From Saprospiraceae bacterium (lineage in GTDB: Bacteria > Bacteroidota > Bacteroidia > Chitinophagales > Saprospiraceae), in the NCBI GenBank assembly GCA_020631105.1, contig JAHDHW010000003.1, positions 41,811 through 105,810 on the forward strand: 64,000 nucleotides of DNA. The letters run 5' to 3'. The notes under the pieces were generated by a model. The model did not search any database and had not been told where the DNA came from. It saw only the letters and a program-made list of their open reading frames with translations. Of the stretch, positions 46,824 to 55,293 are shown one piece after another; the stretch's first letter is position 1, and each line of letters starts with the position of its first letter. The position numbers and the translations under genes were made by a program.

Positions 46824-46926
46824 ATCTTTGGTTTTATAAAATGATTATTATCGAAGTTGTTTAAAAATAAATAGAAGATTGATTTGCAATCCATTGAAAG
46901 CCATGTCATCAGCTATTTTTCGCCCC

Positions 46927-47001
46927 GTACTTTCCTCCAAAGGAGTCCCAATGGGACAAGTACGATACCGATAGCTATCGGTATCAAAATGAGCTTTGTC
47001 C
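46927..47001. repeat. Compound inverted repeat
   Basis: GTACTT (46927-46932) pairs with AAGTAC (46958-46963) around two smaller hairpins (TCCAAAGGA and GTCCCAATGGGAC). A perfect 22-base palindrome follows at 46964-46985 (GATACCGATAG centre). An outer GGACAA (46954-46959) can also pair with TTGTCC (46996-47001). The layout resembles a REP-like element. In a transcript of the dehydrogenase leader it would form a strong structure. Confidence 0.6.
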
Positions 47002-47071
47002 TGACTTCCAAGCGATTACAACTCATTTCAACCTTCATTTTTAAACAACTTCATCGATTTAATTCTGAGTG

Positions 47072-47079
47072 CAAAGGTA
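47072..47079 (-). promoter_or_regulatory. Candidate ALDH7 gene promoter (-7 element)
   Basis: The minus strand reads TACCTTTG, a perfect TAnnTTTG match, about 250 bases before the dehydrogenase start. The -33 element is not clear. Confidence 0.4.
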
Positions 47080-47462
47080 AGTGACGGAGTAAAATTATTT
47101 TGATTTATTTTCGACTTTCTGAAATTTACTAAGCGATTGACCATAAAGTAATTAGTGTGTAAATTTTGGGAAGTCCAAAAAGAAAAAAATCAAAACAATT
47201 CCGTCGAACTACTTTGCAGTTCCACTTAACCCTTTTTAACATTGAATGCTGTGCTTTTAACAAATGGCTAAGTAATATCTACGTTTAAAAGTAGGTTTAT
47301 GTTCTAAGAACTTACGTCGAGGATACCCCCCAGGAAACATTCCTATTTTTTTATACGTGCATAACCATGAGAAAGCGCAATGCTTGCTGGTACTCGCAGC
47401 TACTATCTAGCTCCGAAACCAATTGTAGACTTCCCAAAGCCGGAGGCTAATTTAACCGAATT

Positions 47463-47596
47463 TACCTTTGTGGAGGTCATCCTAAAAACCAGTCTTGGAT
47501 CCTAATGTGATAAGGCTTGAATGCGAGGACCAGACTATCTCAAAACCGTGAAGGGAGTACTGTCAGATAAGACAGACTCCTTTCAACTTTTCCAAT
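47463..47596 (+). ncRNA. Candidate small RNA
   Basis: TACCTTTG at 47463-47470 is a perfect -7 match but has no TTG at normal spacing. It is followed about 80 bases later by a 14-bp hairpin with one bulged A (47550-47564 with 47571-47584) and AACTTTTCC. AGTCTT (47491-47496) and AAGGCT (47512-47517) can also pair. No SRP, RNase P, tmRNA or 5S motif is visible. This is a tentative call. Confidence 0.25.
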
Positions 47597-47703
47597 CCTA
47601 TTTAATTTAGCTGAACAGTACCTTTTTAAAGGGTTTGTTATGATATCTTCAACATTGCTAGTGTTTTGAAAGGAATAATGCAATTAGACTAGGATTATGT
47701 CTG

Positions 47704-47732
47704 TTTGATATCCCGCATTTTTTGTACTTTCG
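47704..47732 (+). promoter_or_regulatory. Candidate promoter of the M42 peptidase gene
   Basis: TTTG (47704-47707), 17 bases and TACTTTCG (47725-47732, one mismatch to TAnnTTTG) lie just before ATG 47756. An in-frame TTG at 47705 falls inside this promoter, which supports the downstream ATG as the start. Confidence 0.5.
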
Positions 47733-47755
47733 CCCTTCAAATTAATGCTAAGACG

Positions 47756-48802
47756 ATGATTGATTTTCAGTTACTTAAAAAAATATGTGAAGTTCCTGGT
47801 GCTCCGGGATTCGAACAGCGTATCCGTAAGTTAGTTCTTGAGGAAGTAAGTACTTTGGTTGATGAGGTATCTGTCGATCCAATGGGTAATGTTATTGCGG
47901 TAAAAAAAGGAGCTACTGACAAGAGGGTCATGGTTGCGGCGCATATGGACGAAATTAGTTTTATCGTTACGCATATTGATGACGATGGTTTTTTACGGTT
48001 TATTCCATTAGGGGGCTTTGATCCGAAAACGCTTACCGCTCAAAGAGTAATTGTACACGGAGAGAAAGATGTAATTGGAGTAATGGGGTCAAAGCCGATC
48101 CATTTAATGAAGCCGGAGGAGCGTTCTAAAGCAGTACCAATTGATGATTATTTCATAGATACAGGCTTGCCGGCAGAAGAAGTGAAAAAACTTATTTCTG
48201 TTGGAGACCCTGTGACAAGAGAGCGGGCGCTTATAGAAATGGGAGATTGTGTCAATGGTAAATCCATAGATAACCGAGTATCGGTGTTTATCCTGCTCGA
48301 AGTGCTCAGAGCATTAAAAGATAAATCAGTGCCTTACGATATCTACGGAGTATTTACTGTACAGGAAGAGATTGGCTTACGAGGTGCAATGGCTTCTGCA
48401 CATCTTGTCGACCCGGATTTTGGGTTTGGTTTAGATACAACGATTGCCTTCGATGTACCTGGTGCTGCTGCTCATGAAAGGGTGACTTCCCTTGGCAAAG
48501 GTGCAGGAATAAAAGTAATGGACAGCTCTGCAATTTGCGACTATCGGATGGTCCGTTATTTAAAAGCATTAGCAGACGAAAAAAATATTAAGTGGCAACC
48601 TGAAATTCTTCCGCGAGGTGGGACGGATACTGCAGGCGTTCAACGTGCTGGAAAAAAAGGTGCAATTGTCGGTGCTATCTCTATTCCGACCAGACATATT
48701 CATCAGGCGATTGAAATGGCACACAAAGAAGATATCTATAATTGTATAGAGTTATTACGAGAAGGCCTGATCAATCTGGATCAGTACGATTGGAGTTTTT
48801 AG
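47756..48802 (+). CDS. M42 family metallopeptidase
   Basis: A 348-residue aminopeptidase of the M42 family (dodecameric TET-type). Metal-binding residues are in VAAHMDEISF (His, Asp), KSIDNRVSVF (Asp), FTVQEEIGLRGA (Glu-Glu), DTTIAFDVPG (Asp) and IPTRHIHQAI (His). It trims N-terminal residues from peptides in the cytosol, and it has no signal peptide. ATG 47756 is preferred to the TTG at 47705, which lies in the promoter and would add 17 atypical residues. It is a single gene that faces the pterin dehydratase. Confidence 0.93.
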   Translation: MIDFQLLKKICEVPGAPGFEQRIRKLVLEEVSTLVDEVSVDPMGNVIAVKKGATDKRVMVAAHMDEISFIVTHIDDDGFLRFIPLGGFDPKTLTAQRVIVHGEKDVIGVMGSKPIHLMKPEERSKAVPIDDYFIDTGLPAEEVKKLISVGDPVTRERALIEMGDCVNGKSIDNRVSVFILLEVLRALKDKSVPYDIYGVFTVQEEIGLRGAMASAHLVDPDFGFGLDTTIAFDVPGAAAHERVTSLGKGAGIKVMDSSAICDYRMVRYLKALADEKNIKWQPEILPRGGTDTAGVQRAGKKGAIVGAISIPTRHIHQAIEMAHKEDIYNCIELLREGLINLDQYDWSF

Positions 48803-48803
48803 T

Positions 48804-49046
48804 TTATTGATATTTACTATAAACCTGATCAATAGCGCTTGCTAATTTTTTATCCTTTTCTGTTACAGTATTTCCTGCATCATGTGTTGTGAGGCTAAAT
48901 TCCACAGTGTTGTAAACATTGCTCCAGTTGGGATGGTGGTTTTGTTTTTCGGCGTGAAATGCAACCTCTGTCATAAAACCGAAAGCTTCTATAAAATTTT
49001 TGAATTTAAAAGTAGCCTTTAATTTATTGTCTTCTTCTTTCCACAT
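48804..49046 (-). CDS. Pterin-4a-carbinolamine dehydratase
   Basis: An 80-residue protein with the family motif (EKQNHHPNWSNVYNTVEFSL) at about residues 33-52 and the C-terminal TEKDKKLASAID helix. It dehydrates 4a-hydroxytetrahydrobiopterin after aromatic amino acid hydroxylation. No phenylalanine hydroxylase is next to it in this window. It starts 15 bases after the PurF-like gene, so the two are probably co-transcribed. Confidence 0.92.
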   Translation of the reverse strand: MWKEEDNKLKATFKFKNFIEAFGFMTEVAFHAEKQNHHPNWSNVYNTVEFSLTTHDAGNTVTEKDKKLASAIDQVYSKYQ

Positions 49047-49061
49047 GGTAGGGGTGTTTAA

Positions 49062-50954
49062 TTAATAAGCACGTTTGTTATTCTTCTCCATGAAATTGAT
49101 AAAAGCACGATTTACAACTCTGTTACCGCCAGGAGTCGGATAATTACCAGAAAAATACCAGTCTCCATTATTATTAGGACACGCTTCGTGCAAGCCTTCT
49201 ATTGTTTGGTAAATCACTTTAATCTTTGGCTTGATACCTGGAGGGGTAATAATCTCCGCAATTTTATCAGAGACTTTCTCATAGTCAAAAAGATCATAAA
49301 GTGCTTTAACTTCATTCGTCATCTCTTCAACAGGTTTTCCTTCCTGTGCTTTACAACGTTCATAAGTTTCTTGGAGTAGATGGCTTTGATTAGTCTCCTC
49401 CAAAAGTTTGATCATGGCCTGAAAAGCAACAAATTCTTTAAGTTTTGACATATCAATACCGTAACAATCAGGATACCGGATCTGTGGAGCGGAAGATACA
49501 ATTACTATCTTTTTAGGTCGAAGTCGTGCAACACTTTTAATGATGCTATCACGTAATGTCGTACCACGAACGATAGAGTCATCGATAAGGACTAAATTGT
49601 CTTTTTCATTTTGGACAATACCATAGGTAACATCATATACATGAGAAACCAAATCTCCTCTGGAAGCGTCATCAGCAATAAAGGTACGCATCTTGACGTC
49701 TTTCACTACAATCTTTTCTGCACGAGCAGAAAGGTTTAGAATTTTTTCCAGTTTACGAGGCTTTAAATTCTCTTCGGCCTCTTTAATTTTTCGTAATTTA
49801 TATTGATTGAGTTCTTTATCAATACCCTGCATCATTCCAAAGAATGCGGTTTCGGCAGTATTGGGTACAAAAGAAAACACAGTATTATTAAAGTCATTAT
49901 TCACCGCTTTTAAAACGGTAGGGACAAGCTGCTCCCCTAGTTTTTTTCTTTCCAAATAGATATCCCGGTCTGTCCCGCGAGAAAAATAGATGCGCTCAAA
50001 AGAACAAGCTTTTCGTTCCAGTGGATCAATAAATGGTACTTCGCTAACGGTACCATTTCTTTTGATAATGAGGACGTGGCCGGGTTGTAGTTCTTTTATT
50101 TTACTAATGTGAACGCCAAAGGCTGTCTGGATCGCCGGGCGTTCGGAAGCGGCAGCAACGACATCGCCGTTAGCATAATAAAACGCTGGCCGAATACCTG
50201 AAGGGTCACGCATCATAAAAGCATCGCCATGCCCAATCATTCCCGCCATCACATATCCTCCGTCAAAGCGTTTGCTGGCACGTCGCAATAGTCTTTGAAT
50301 ATCCAGGTTTTCGAAGATTAACTCATTGAGTTCTTCAGTAGAATAGCCATCTGGTTTAAACCAGGTATGTAGGCGATTCACCTCATCATCCAGGAAATGT
50401 CCTATTTTTTCTAATATGGTGACTGTGTCAGAAATTTCTTTAGGATATTGACCGAGTCCGACAAGCTCATCAAAGAGCTCATCAACATTAGTAAGATTGA
50501 AGTTTCCGGCCAGGACAAGATTACGGCTGATCCAGTTATTTTGGCGCAGGAAGGGGTGGCAGGTCTCAATAGTGTTGTCTCCATGTGTTCCATAACGCAA
50601 ATGCCCCATTAATAACTCTCCGGTATACGGAAAATTATCTTTGAGATATTGGCCATCCTTGAGTTGGTCCGGACTAACATTTTTGAAGCGGCTGTAGACA
50701 TTTTTGAATAAGTCCTCTAAATAATCTGAAGAGTTGCTTCGGTGTCGACTGATATACCGTGTGCCGGGGCTAGGGTGTAACTTGATGGTAGCCATACCAG
50801 CACCATCCTGACCACGGTTTCTCATTTTTTGCATGAGTAGCCGTAGCTTGTTAAGCCCATACAGAGCTGTGCCTTGTTTTTTATAATAGTAGTCGAGCGG
50901 TTTGAGAAGTCGAACGAGTGCAATTCCACACTCATGCTTGATTTGATCACTCAT
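49062..50954 (-). CDS. PurF-like amidophosphoribosyltransferase homologue
   Basis: A 630-residue protein, longer than standard PurF (about 480-510). The N-terminal Ntn glutaminase has Cys9 in KHECGIALVRL after an eight-residue stretch that would need removal, plus NRGQDGAGMA and GHLRYGTHG. The usual Asn-Gly of the oxyanion site is Asn-Phe (AGNFNLTN). The phosphoribosyltransferase part keeps a PRPP loop (LVLIDDSIVRGTT). Insertions lie in the middle and at the C-terminus. It probably transfers glutamine ammonia to a phosphoribosyl compound, but it may be a divergent paralogue. A consensus promoter is at 51044-51074. Confidence 0.8.
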   Translation of the reverse strand: MSDQIKHECGIALVRLLKPLDYYYKKQGTALYGLNKLRLLMQKMRNRGQDGAGMATIKLHPSPGTRYISRHRSNSSDYLEDLFKNVYSRFKNVSPDQLKDGQYLKDNFPYTGELLMGHLRYGTHGDNTIETCHPFLRQNNWISRNLVLAGNFNLTNVDELFDELVGLGQYPKEISDTVTILEKIGHFLDDEVNRLHTWFKPDGYSTEELNELIFENLDIQRLLRRASKRFDGGYVMAGMIGHGDAFMMRDPSGIRPAFYYANGDVVAAASERPAIQTAFGVHISKIKELQPGHVLIIKRNGTVSEVPFIDPLERKACSFERIYFSRGTDRDIYLERKKLGEQLVPTVLKAVNNDFNNTVFSFVPNTAETAFFGMMQGIDKELNQYKLRKIKEAEENLKPRKLEKILNLSARAEKIVVKDVKMRTFIADDASRGDLVSHVYDVTYGIVQNEKDNLVLIDDSIVRGTTLRDSIIKSVARLRPKKIVIVSSAPQIRYPDCYGIDMSKLKEFVAFQAMIKLLEETNQSHLLQETYERCKAQEGKPVEEMTNEVKALYDLFDYEKVSDKIAEIITPPGIKPKIKVIYQTIEGLHEACPNNNGDWYFSGNYPTPGGNRVVNRAFINFMEKNNKRAY

Positions 50955-50982
50955 GGAGTTTACCCTTGGATTTATTAGTTAT

Positions 50983-51021
50983 TTGACCTTAGGGAGTAAA
51001 ATTCGTTTTAACTTGACCTTA
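50983..51021. repeat. Paired 9-base direct repeats in the PurF-like leader
   Basis: TTGACCTTA occurs at 50983-50991 and 51013-51021, 30 bases apart (about three helical turns), in the leader between the promoter and start codon. It could be an operator or an RNA-binding site. Confidence 0.35.
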
Positions 51022-51043
51022 AATAAAAGCCAAAAACAAGGTG

Positions 51044-51074
51044 CAAATATAAAGCGAATTAAAGTGCCCTACAA
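51044..51074 (-). promoter_or_regulatory. Promoter of the PurF-like gene
   Basis: On the minus strand TTG (51074-51072), 20 bases and TATATTTG (51051-51044) match the Bacteroidota consensus exactly. The leader is about 80 bases and contains two direct repeats. Confidence 0.75.
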
Positions 51075-51332
51075 CTTATCTACTTATTAATAAATGTAAA
51101 CTCTTGGAATAATAGCTAAACACCCACCAAAGTAGATTGTTTATTAATCATATACAGTAAAGAAGGATTAGAAAAACGTAGGAATCTTTTGTTTATTACG
51201 CTGTATCCTCTAACTTAAAGTGTAAAGCTAGGTGCTAGAGCATTAAATAAAATATAGTTAGCTTTTTCTGCTTTGAGTACGAAATAACATTTGGTGAAAT
51301 TAGGCGTTCACCTTAAACCTAAAATTTTTATT
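51075..51332. other. Intergenic region with no clear feature
   Basis: This is A/T-rich sequence between the PurF-like promoter and the small membrane protein gene. A near match to the -7 consensus (AACATTTG, 51286-51293) may serve the small gene. Nothing else is seen. Confidence 0.35.
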
Positions 51333-51650
51333 ATGTCCATAATTGGCGGTTTTTTTAAAAAACAAAAGCATGCTTCTTTTGAATATAAGCCTCGCTATTG
51401 GGATCCAGCTAAGGAAGATTTAGAGCAAAGAATTAAAGCGGCTAAAGGAGAAGCCGGTAGTGATCCTGAAGCTATGAAAAGACGTATTGCTAAAAGTATG
51501 CGACGAGGGCAAAAAGCAAGTTATAGAAAGAACAGAGGTGCAAATAAACGTTCTACGATTTTATTATTAGGTATTATCATTGCTTTAGCCGCTCTTTCTT
51601 ATTATATGCTTACCGTATATTTGCCACAGTTAGAACAATTATTGAAATAA
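51333..51650 (+). CDS. Small basic single-pass membrane protein, unknown
   Basis: A 105-residue protein. ATG 51333 (MSIIGGFFKK) is preferred to a TTG at 51291 that would add 14 residues of low quality. The first 70 residues are basic (KSMRRGQKASYRKNRGANKR), and one transmembrane helix (about 74-96) precedes a short tail. The KPRYWDPAKEDLEQRI segment resembles small proteins seen in many Bacteroidota next to mutL. It is followed 22 bases later by mutL and probably shares its transcript. Its function is not known. Confidence 0.7.
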   Translation: MSIIGGFFKKQKHASFEYKPRYWDPAKEDLEQRIKAAKGEAGSDPEAMKRRIAKSMRRGQKASYRKNRGANKRSTILLLGIIIALAALSYYMLTVYLPQLEQLLK

Positions 51651-51672
51651 ACCTGAAGAACGATAACTGCCC

Positions 51673-53520
51673 ATGACGGACATTATTCAGTTACTACCTG
51701 ATGCTATAGCAAACCAAATTGCCGCAGGAGAAGTAGTTCAAAGACCTGCATCTGTAGTAAAAGAGTTATTAGAGAATGCTATTGATGCCGGTAGTAATGA
51801 GATCAAGCTCATTGTAAAAGATGCTGGTAAATCTTTGATTCAAGTGATTGATAATGGCTGTGGTATGTCCGAAACGGATGCTCGAATGTGCTTCGAAAGG
51901 CATGCGACGTCTAAGATTCGCCAGGCTAAAGATTTATTCGCAATTCGGACTATGGGCTTCCGAGGAGAAGCCATGGCAAGTATTGCGGCTATTGCTCATG
52001 TGGAACTTAAAACTCGTCGGCATGCTGATGAACTGGGAATCCGTATAAATATTGAAGGCTCAGAAGTCAAGTCTCAAGAGGCTTGTCAGTGTGCAGCAGG
52101 AACCAGCATCTCTGTAAAGAATCTTTTTTATAATGTACCAGCAAGGCGAAATTTTCTAAAATCTAACTCTGTTGAGATGCGTCATATTATGGACGAATTC
52201 CAACGAGTAGCGATTGCATATCCTGAGATTTTCTTTTCTCTACATCATAATGGTTCAGAAGTCTTTCATCTCCAGACAGGCAACCTTAGACAACGTATCG
52301 TAGGGATTTTTGGGACGACCTGGAATAAGCGCCTGGTACCTGTTAACGAAGAGACGGATATTCTGAAAATTACAGGTTATGTAGGTAAGCCAGAGTTTGC
52401 AAAGAAAACCCGAGGCGAACAATTATTCTTTGTGAATCAGCGCTTCATCAAAAGTGGTTACCTAAACCATGCTATCATGGGAGCTTACGAGGATCTACTA
52501 GCAAAGGATAGCTTCCCATTTTATGTGGTGTTTTTAGATATCGACCCATCTAAGATTGATATTAATGTACACCCCACTAAGCAAGAGATTAAGTTTGATG
52601 ACGAGCGCTTGGTGTATAATTACTTAAAGGTTGCAATTCGTCACGCTCTAGGGCAATACAATATCACTCCTACTCTTGACTTTGATCAGCAAGTGAATTT
52701 CTCACAATACAATCCTAATAAAGCAAATCCAGACAAACCGGTTCAGACCATTTCGAAAACTGCAGCAAAATCGGATCTGCCTGGTATCCCTAAAAAAGCG
52801 AACCCTCTAGAGCAAAGCAATCTTCAGAATTGGGATAAATTGTATGAGGGACTGGAGCAGTTTGACGAATCTCCGGAGCCAGCAGAATCCATGACCATTA
52901 AAAGTAAATGGTCTGAAGGAAACGATCAGGAATTATCAGGAGAGTTGGCCAAAAAGCAAAGGGCCCCTTATCAGATTCATAGTAAATATATAGTTAGTCA
53001 AATCAAATCTGGTTTCTTATTGATTGATCAACAGGCAGCTCACGAAAGAATATTATATGAGCGCTTTTTAGCTACACTAGAACAACAACAATCTTCAACT
53101 CAAAAGCAGTTATTTCCAAAAACAATTACGGTCACGCCTGCAGATGCAGAAGTGATCAAATCAATTGGAGCACAAATCAATGCATTAGGGTTTGATTTAC
53201 AAGAATTCGGAAATAATACTTTTGTGATTCATGGCGTACCTGCAGACTTGCCTCAAGGAATTGATGAACAACAAGTAATTGAAAAATTACTTGAGCAATA
53301 CAAAGGAAATCTTGAGCTCAAACTTGATATTCATGATAATATCGCACGGTCAATGGCAAGAAGTTCTTCGATCAAAAGAGGACAAAAGATGAATGCTACA
53401 GAGATGCAGGAACTTATTGATCAGTTATTTGCATGCAGTATTCCTTATAAGAGTCCTAATGGCAAAAATTGTTTTATTACCTTTGAACTGGAAGATTTGG
53501 CTAAACAATTTGAAGGATAG
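51673..53520 (+). CDS. mutL: DNA mismatch repair protein MutL
   Basis: A 615-residue MutL. The N-terminal GHKL ATPase shows ELLENAIDAGS, VIDNGCGM, HATSKI and TMGFRGEAMASIAA, and the VNVHPTKQEIKF motif follows. A Pro/Ser-rich linker (about 345-425) leads to the dimerisation domain. The endonuclease motif DQHA(x)2E(x)4E reads DQQAAHERILYE from Asp452, and the CPHGRP site reads SPNGKN at 594-599, so metal-binding residues are replaced. It couples MutS recognition to repair. It lies after a small membrane protein gene. Confidence 0.95.
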   Translation: MTDIIQLLPDAIANQIAAGEVVQRPASVVKELLENAIDAGSNEIKLIVKDAGKSLIQVIDNGCGMSETDARMCFERHATSKIRQAKDLFAIRTMGFRGEAMASIAAIAHVELKTRRHADELGIRINIEGSEVKSQEACQCAAGTSISVKNLFYNVPARRNFLKSNSVEMRHIMDEFQRVAIAYPEIFFSLHHNGSEVFHLQTGNLRQRIVGIFGTTWNKRLVPVNEETDILKITGYVGKPEFAKKTRGEQLFFVNQRFIKSGYLNHAIMGAYEDLLAKDSFPFYVVFLDIDPSKIDINVHPTKQEIKFDDERLVYNYLKVAIRHALGQYNITPTLDFDQQVNFSQYNPNKANPDKPVQTISKTAAKSDLPGIPKKANPLEQSNLQNWDKLYEGLEQFDESPEPAESMTIKSKWSEGNDQELSGELAKKQRAPYQIHSKYIVSQIKSGFLLIDQQAAHERILYERFLATLEQQQSSTQKQLFPKTITVTPADAEVIKSIGAQINALGFDLQEFGNNTFVIHGVPADLPQGIDEQQVIEKLLEQYKGNLELKLDIHDNIARSMARSSSIKRGQKMNATEMQELIDQLFACSIPYKSPNGKNCFITFELEDLAKQFEG

Positions 53521-53642
53521 TTTCCTCTATTGGTCGAAAATTCGTCGACTTTTCCACTACATTTTTCACTTTAGGTCATCTTTTTGCTTACTCCGGCGTT
53601 ATACGATCGCGGATAATACCTAACGTTTTATACAATAGTACT

Positions 53643-54242
53643 ATGCCTAGAATTACGGATGTCGTTAAGAACTTGTTGATTATTAATGTAATTATCTTCT
53701 TTGCAGCGACGGTTTTGTTTCCTCACCTGCAAGGTTATTTATATCTATGGCCACTTGGCACGGAGAATTTTGCCCCTTATCAAGTCGTCTCGCATATGTT
53801 TATGCATGGAGATTTAGGTCACTTGTTTTTTAATATGTTTGGCCTGTTTATGTTTGGACCACCCTTAGAGAGTATTTGGGGGCCGAAGAAATTTTTGGTT
53901 TTCTATTTATTAGCAGGGTTTGGTGCGATAGCTATACACTTATTTATGACCTATATGGGGTTCCAGGTGGCGGCACCTGTAGTAGGAGCTTCTGGTGCTT
54001 TATATGGTGTATTAGTAGGGTTTGGGATGTTGTTTCCGGAAACTAAATTAGGAATCATCTTTTTGCCCATTCAATTTAAGGCAAAATACTTTATCCCGGC
54101 ACTAATTGGTCTAGATGTAATAGGAGGATTTACCGGATTCTCAATTTTTGGAAGAAGTATTGCGCACTTTGCGCACGTAGGTGGAGCACTTACCGGTTTT
54201 TTACTTCTGTTATATTGGAACAAATTCGATTCGCGGATGTAA
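53643..54242 (+). CDS. Rhomboid family intramembrane serine protease (first copy)
   Basis: A 199-residue, six-helix membrane protein. The HxxxN pair is seen in HLFFNMFGLFMFG, the catalytic Ser in VVGASGALYGV (GxSG) and the catalytic His in HFAHVGGALTGF. It cleaves within the membrane or at its surface. It is very close to the minimal GlpG-type size. It follows mutL by 122 bases and precedes a second rhomboid by 108 bases. Confidence 0.93.
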   Translation: MPRITDVVKNLLIINVIIFFAATVLFPHLQGYLYLWPLGTENFAPYQVVSHMFMHGDLGHLFFNMFGLFMFGPPLESIWGPKKFLVFYLLAGFGAIAIHLFMTYMGFQVAAPVVGASGALYGVLVGFGMLFPETKLGIIFLPIQFKAKYFIPALIGLDVIGGFTGFSIFGRSIAHFAHVGGALTGFLLLLYWNKFDSRM

Positions 54243-54264
54243 AACATTTGGATTAGAAGTTGCC

Positions 54265-54272
54265 TATCTTTG
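54265..54272 (+). promoter_or_regulatory. Candidate promoter before the second rhomboid (-7 element)
   Basis: TATCTTTG is a perfect TAnnTTTG match. A TTTG at 54247-54250 is closer than usual (14 bases). The leader of about 70 bases contains a 6-bp hairpin (54314-54331). Confidence 0.4.
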
Positions 54273-54350
54273 TACCTTCAAAGATTAACTTTACCCACGT
54301 TTAATTTTATACCTCCCGAGATGCATCGGGAATAATTTTGATTTTATAAC

Positions 54351-55274
54351 ATGTTCACATCTATTTGGGACGATTTAAAGCAGCAATTTAATTATGGCAA
54401 TATGATCACAAGGATCGTATTGGTCAATATCGCTGTGTTCGTTATTATTAACTTGATTTTAGTTTTTTCAGGAGCGGGTAGAGATGTAACGGGTGTAATG
54501 CGTGGTGATATATTGCAGTATGTTGCGATCAATAAAGACTGGATGTTTAACTTGACTCATCCATGGGTTTTGTTGACCAATATGATTGTACATGTGGGCT
54601 TCTGGCATATTCTGTGGAATATGCTGCTCTTATATTGGTTTGGAAGGATTGTAGGGGATCTATTAGGAGATCGTAAAATATTACCCCTTTACTTTTTAGG
54701 TGGCTTATTCGGAGCGTTTGTCTATTTTATATTTGCTAATATCATGATGGATGGACCGAGCTATGCTTATGGTGCTTCTGCAGCTGTAATGGCGGTCATT
54801 TTAGCAGCAGGTGTAATTGCTCCGGAGTACCGAATGCGCTTAATTCTCATTGGAGAGGTGCCGCTCAAATATATAGTTGCTGCTCTTTTGCTAATTGACT
54901 TAATTGGTGTAGGAGGAATGAGTAATACGGGAGGGCATGTTGCACACCTGGGCGGTGCAGCATTTGGATGGTTCTTTGCGACTCAACTCCGACAAGGGAA
55001 TGATCTTTCGGTACCAGTAAATAACTTTATTGATCGATTTATCAATTGGGTGAATAGTTTTAACAGCGCTAAAAAACCTGGCCCAAGAGTAGCCTATAAA
55101 AATCCGAAAGCAAAAAATGTTAAGCGTTCTAAATCCAATGCAAAAAGCGACCCTTCCTCTTCTTCTTATCAAGAGCAACTGGATATGATCCTGGATAAAA
55201 TAAAACAAACAGGATATGAGAGCCTTAATGAAACAGAAAAAGAATTTCTCTTTAACGCCAGTAAGAAAAAATAA
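54351..55274 (+). CDS. Rhomboid family intramembrane serine protease (second copy)
   Basis: A 307-residue rhomboid with six helices (about 15-205) and a soluble, basic C-terminal tail. The active site is Ser in AYGASAAVMAV (GxSx, less typical than GxSG) and His in HVAHLGGAAFG, and the HILWNM motif matches the HxxxN position. The tail (about 230-307, rich in Lys/Ser/Pro) may act as a regulatory or binding region. It has its own -7 element and an inverted repeat in the leader. The two rhomboids are diverged, so they may have different substrates. Confidence 0.9.
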   Translation: MFTSIWDDLKQQFNYGNMITRIVLVNIAVFVIINLILVFSGAGRDVTGVMRGDILQYVAINKDWMFNLTHPWVLLTNMIVHVGFWHILWNMLLLYWFGRIVGDLLGDRKILPLYFLGGLFGAFVYFIFANIMMDGPSYAYGASAAVMAVILAAGVIAPEYRMRLILIGEVPLKYIVAALLLIDLIGVGGMSNTGGHVAHLGGAAFGWFFATQLRQGNDLSVPVNNFIDRFINWVNSFNSAKKPGPRVAYKNPKAKNVKRSKSNAKSDPSSSSYQEQLDMILDKIKQTGYESLNETEKEFLFNASKKK

Positions 55275-55293
55275 ATATCGTTAACCCTTTGCT

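Larger units (their letters stand above)
46824..47755. other. Long structured non-coding region
   Basis: This 0.93 kb stretch is the longest gene-free part of the window. It contains a cluster of inverted repeats (46927-47001), a -7 element for the minus-strand dehydrogenase (47072-47079), and a strong hairpin at 47550-47584. A hairpin with a T-run lies near 47331-47354. I see no frame with coding character. The right end carries the promoter of the M42 peptidase gene. A small RNA here is possible but unproven. Confidence 0.5.

Noticed and set aside
47260..47600. Known RNA (SRP RNA, RNase P RNA, tmRNA, 5S or 6S) in the 46.8-47.7 kb gap
   Set aside because: I looked for conserved core motifs of these RNAs and found none, so only a tentative unknown RNA is listed.
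50955..51043. Purine riboswitch in the PurF-like leader
   Set aside because: The 80-base leader does not show the conserved three-stem purine aptamer.
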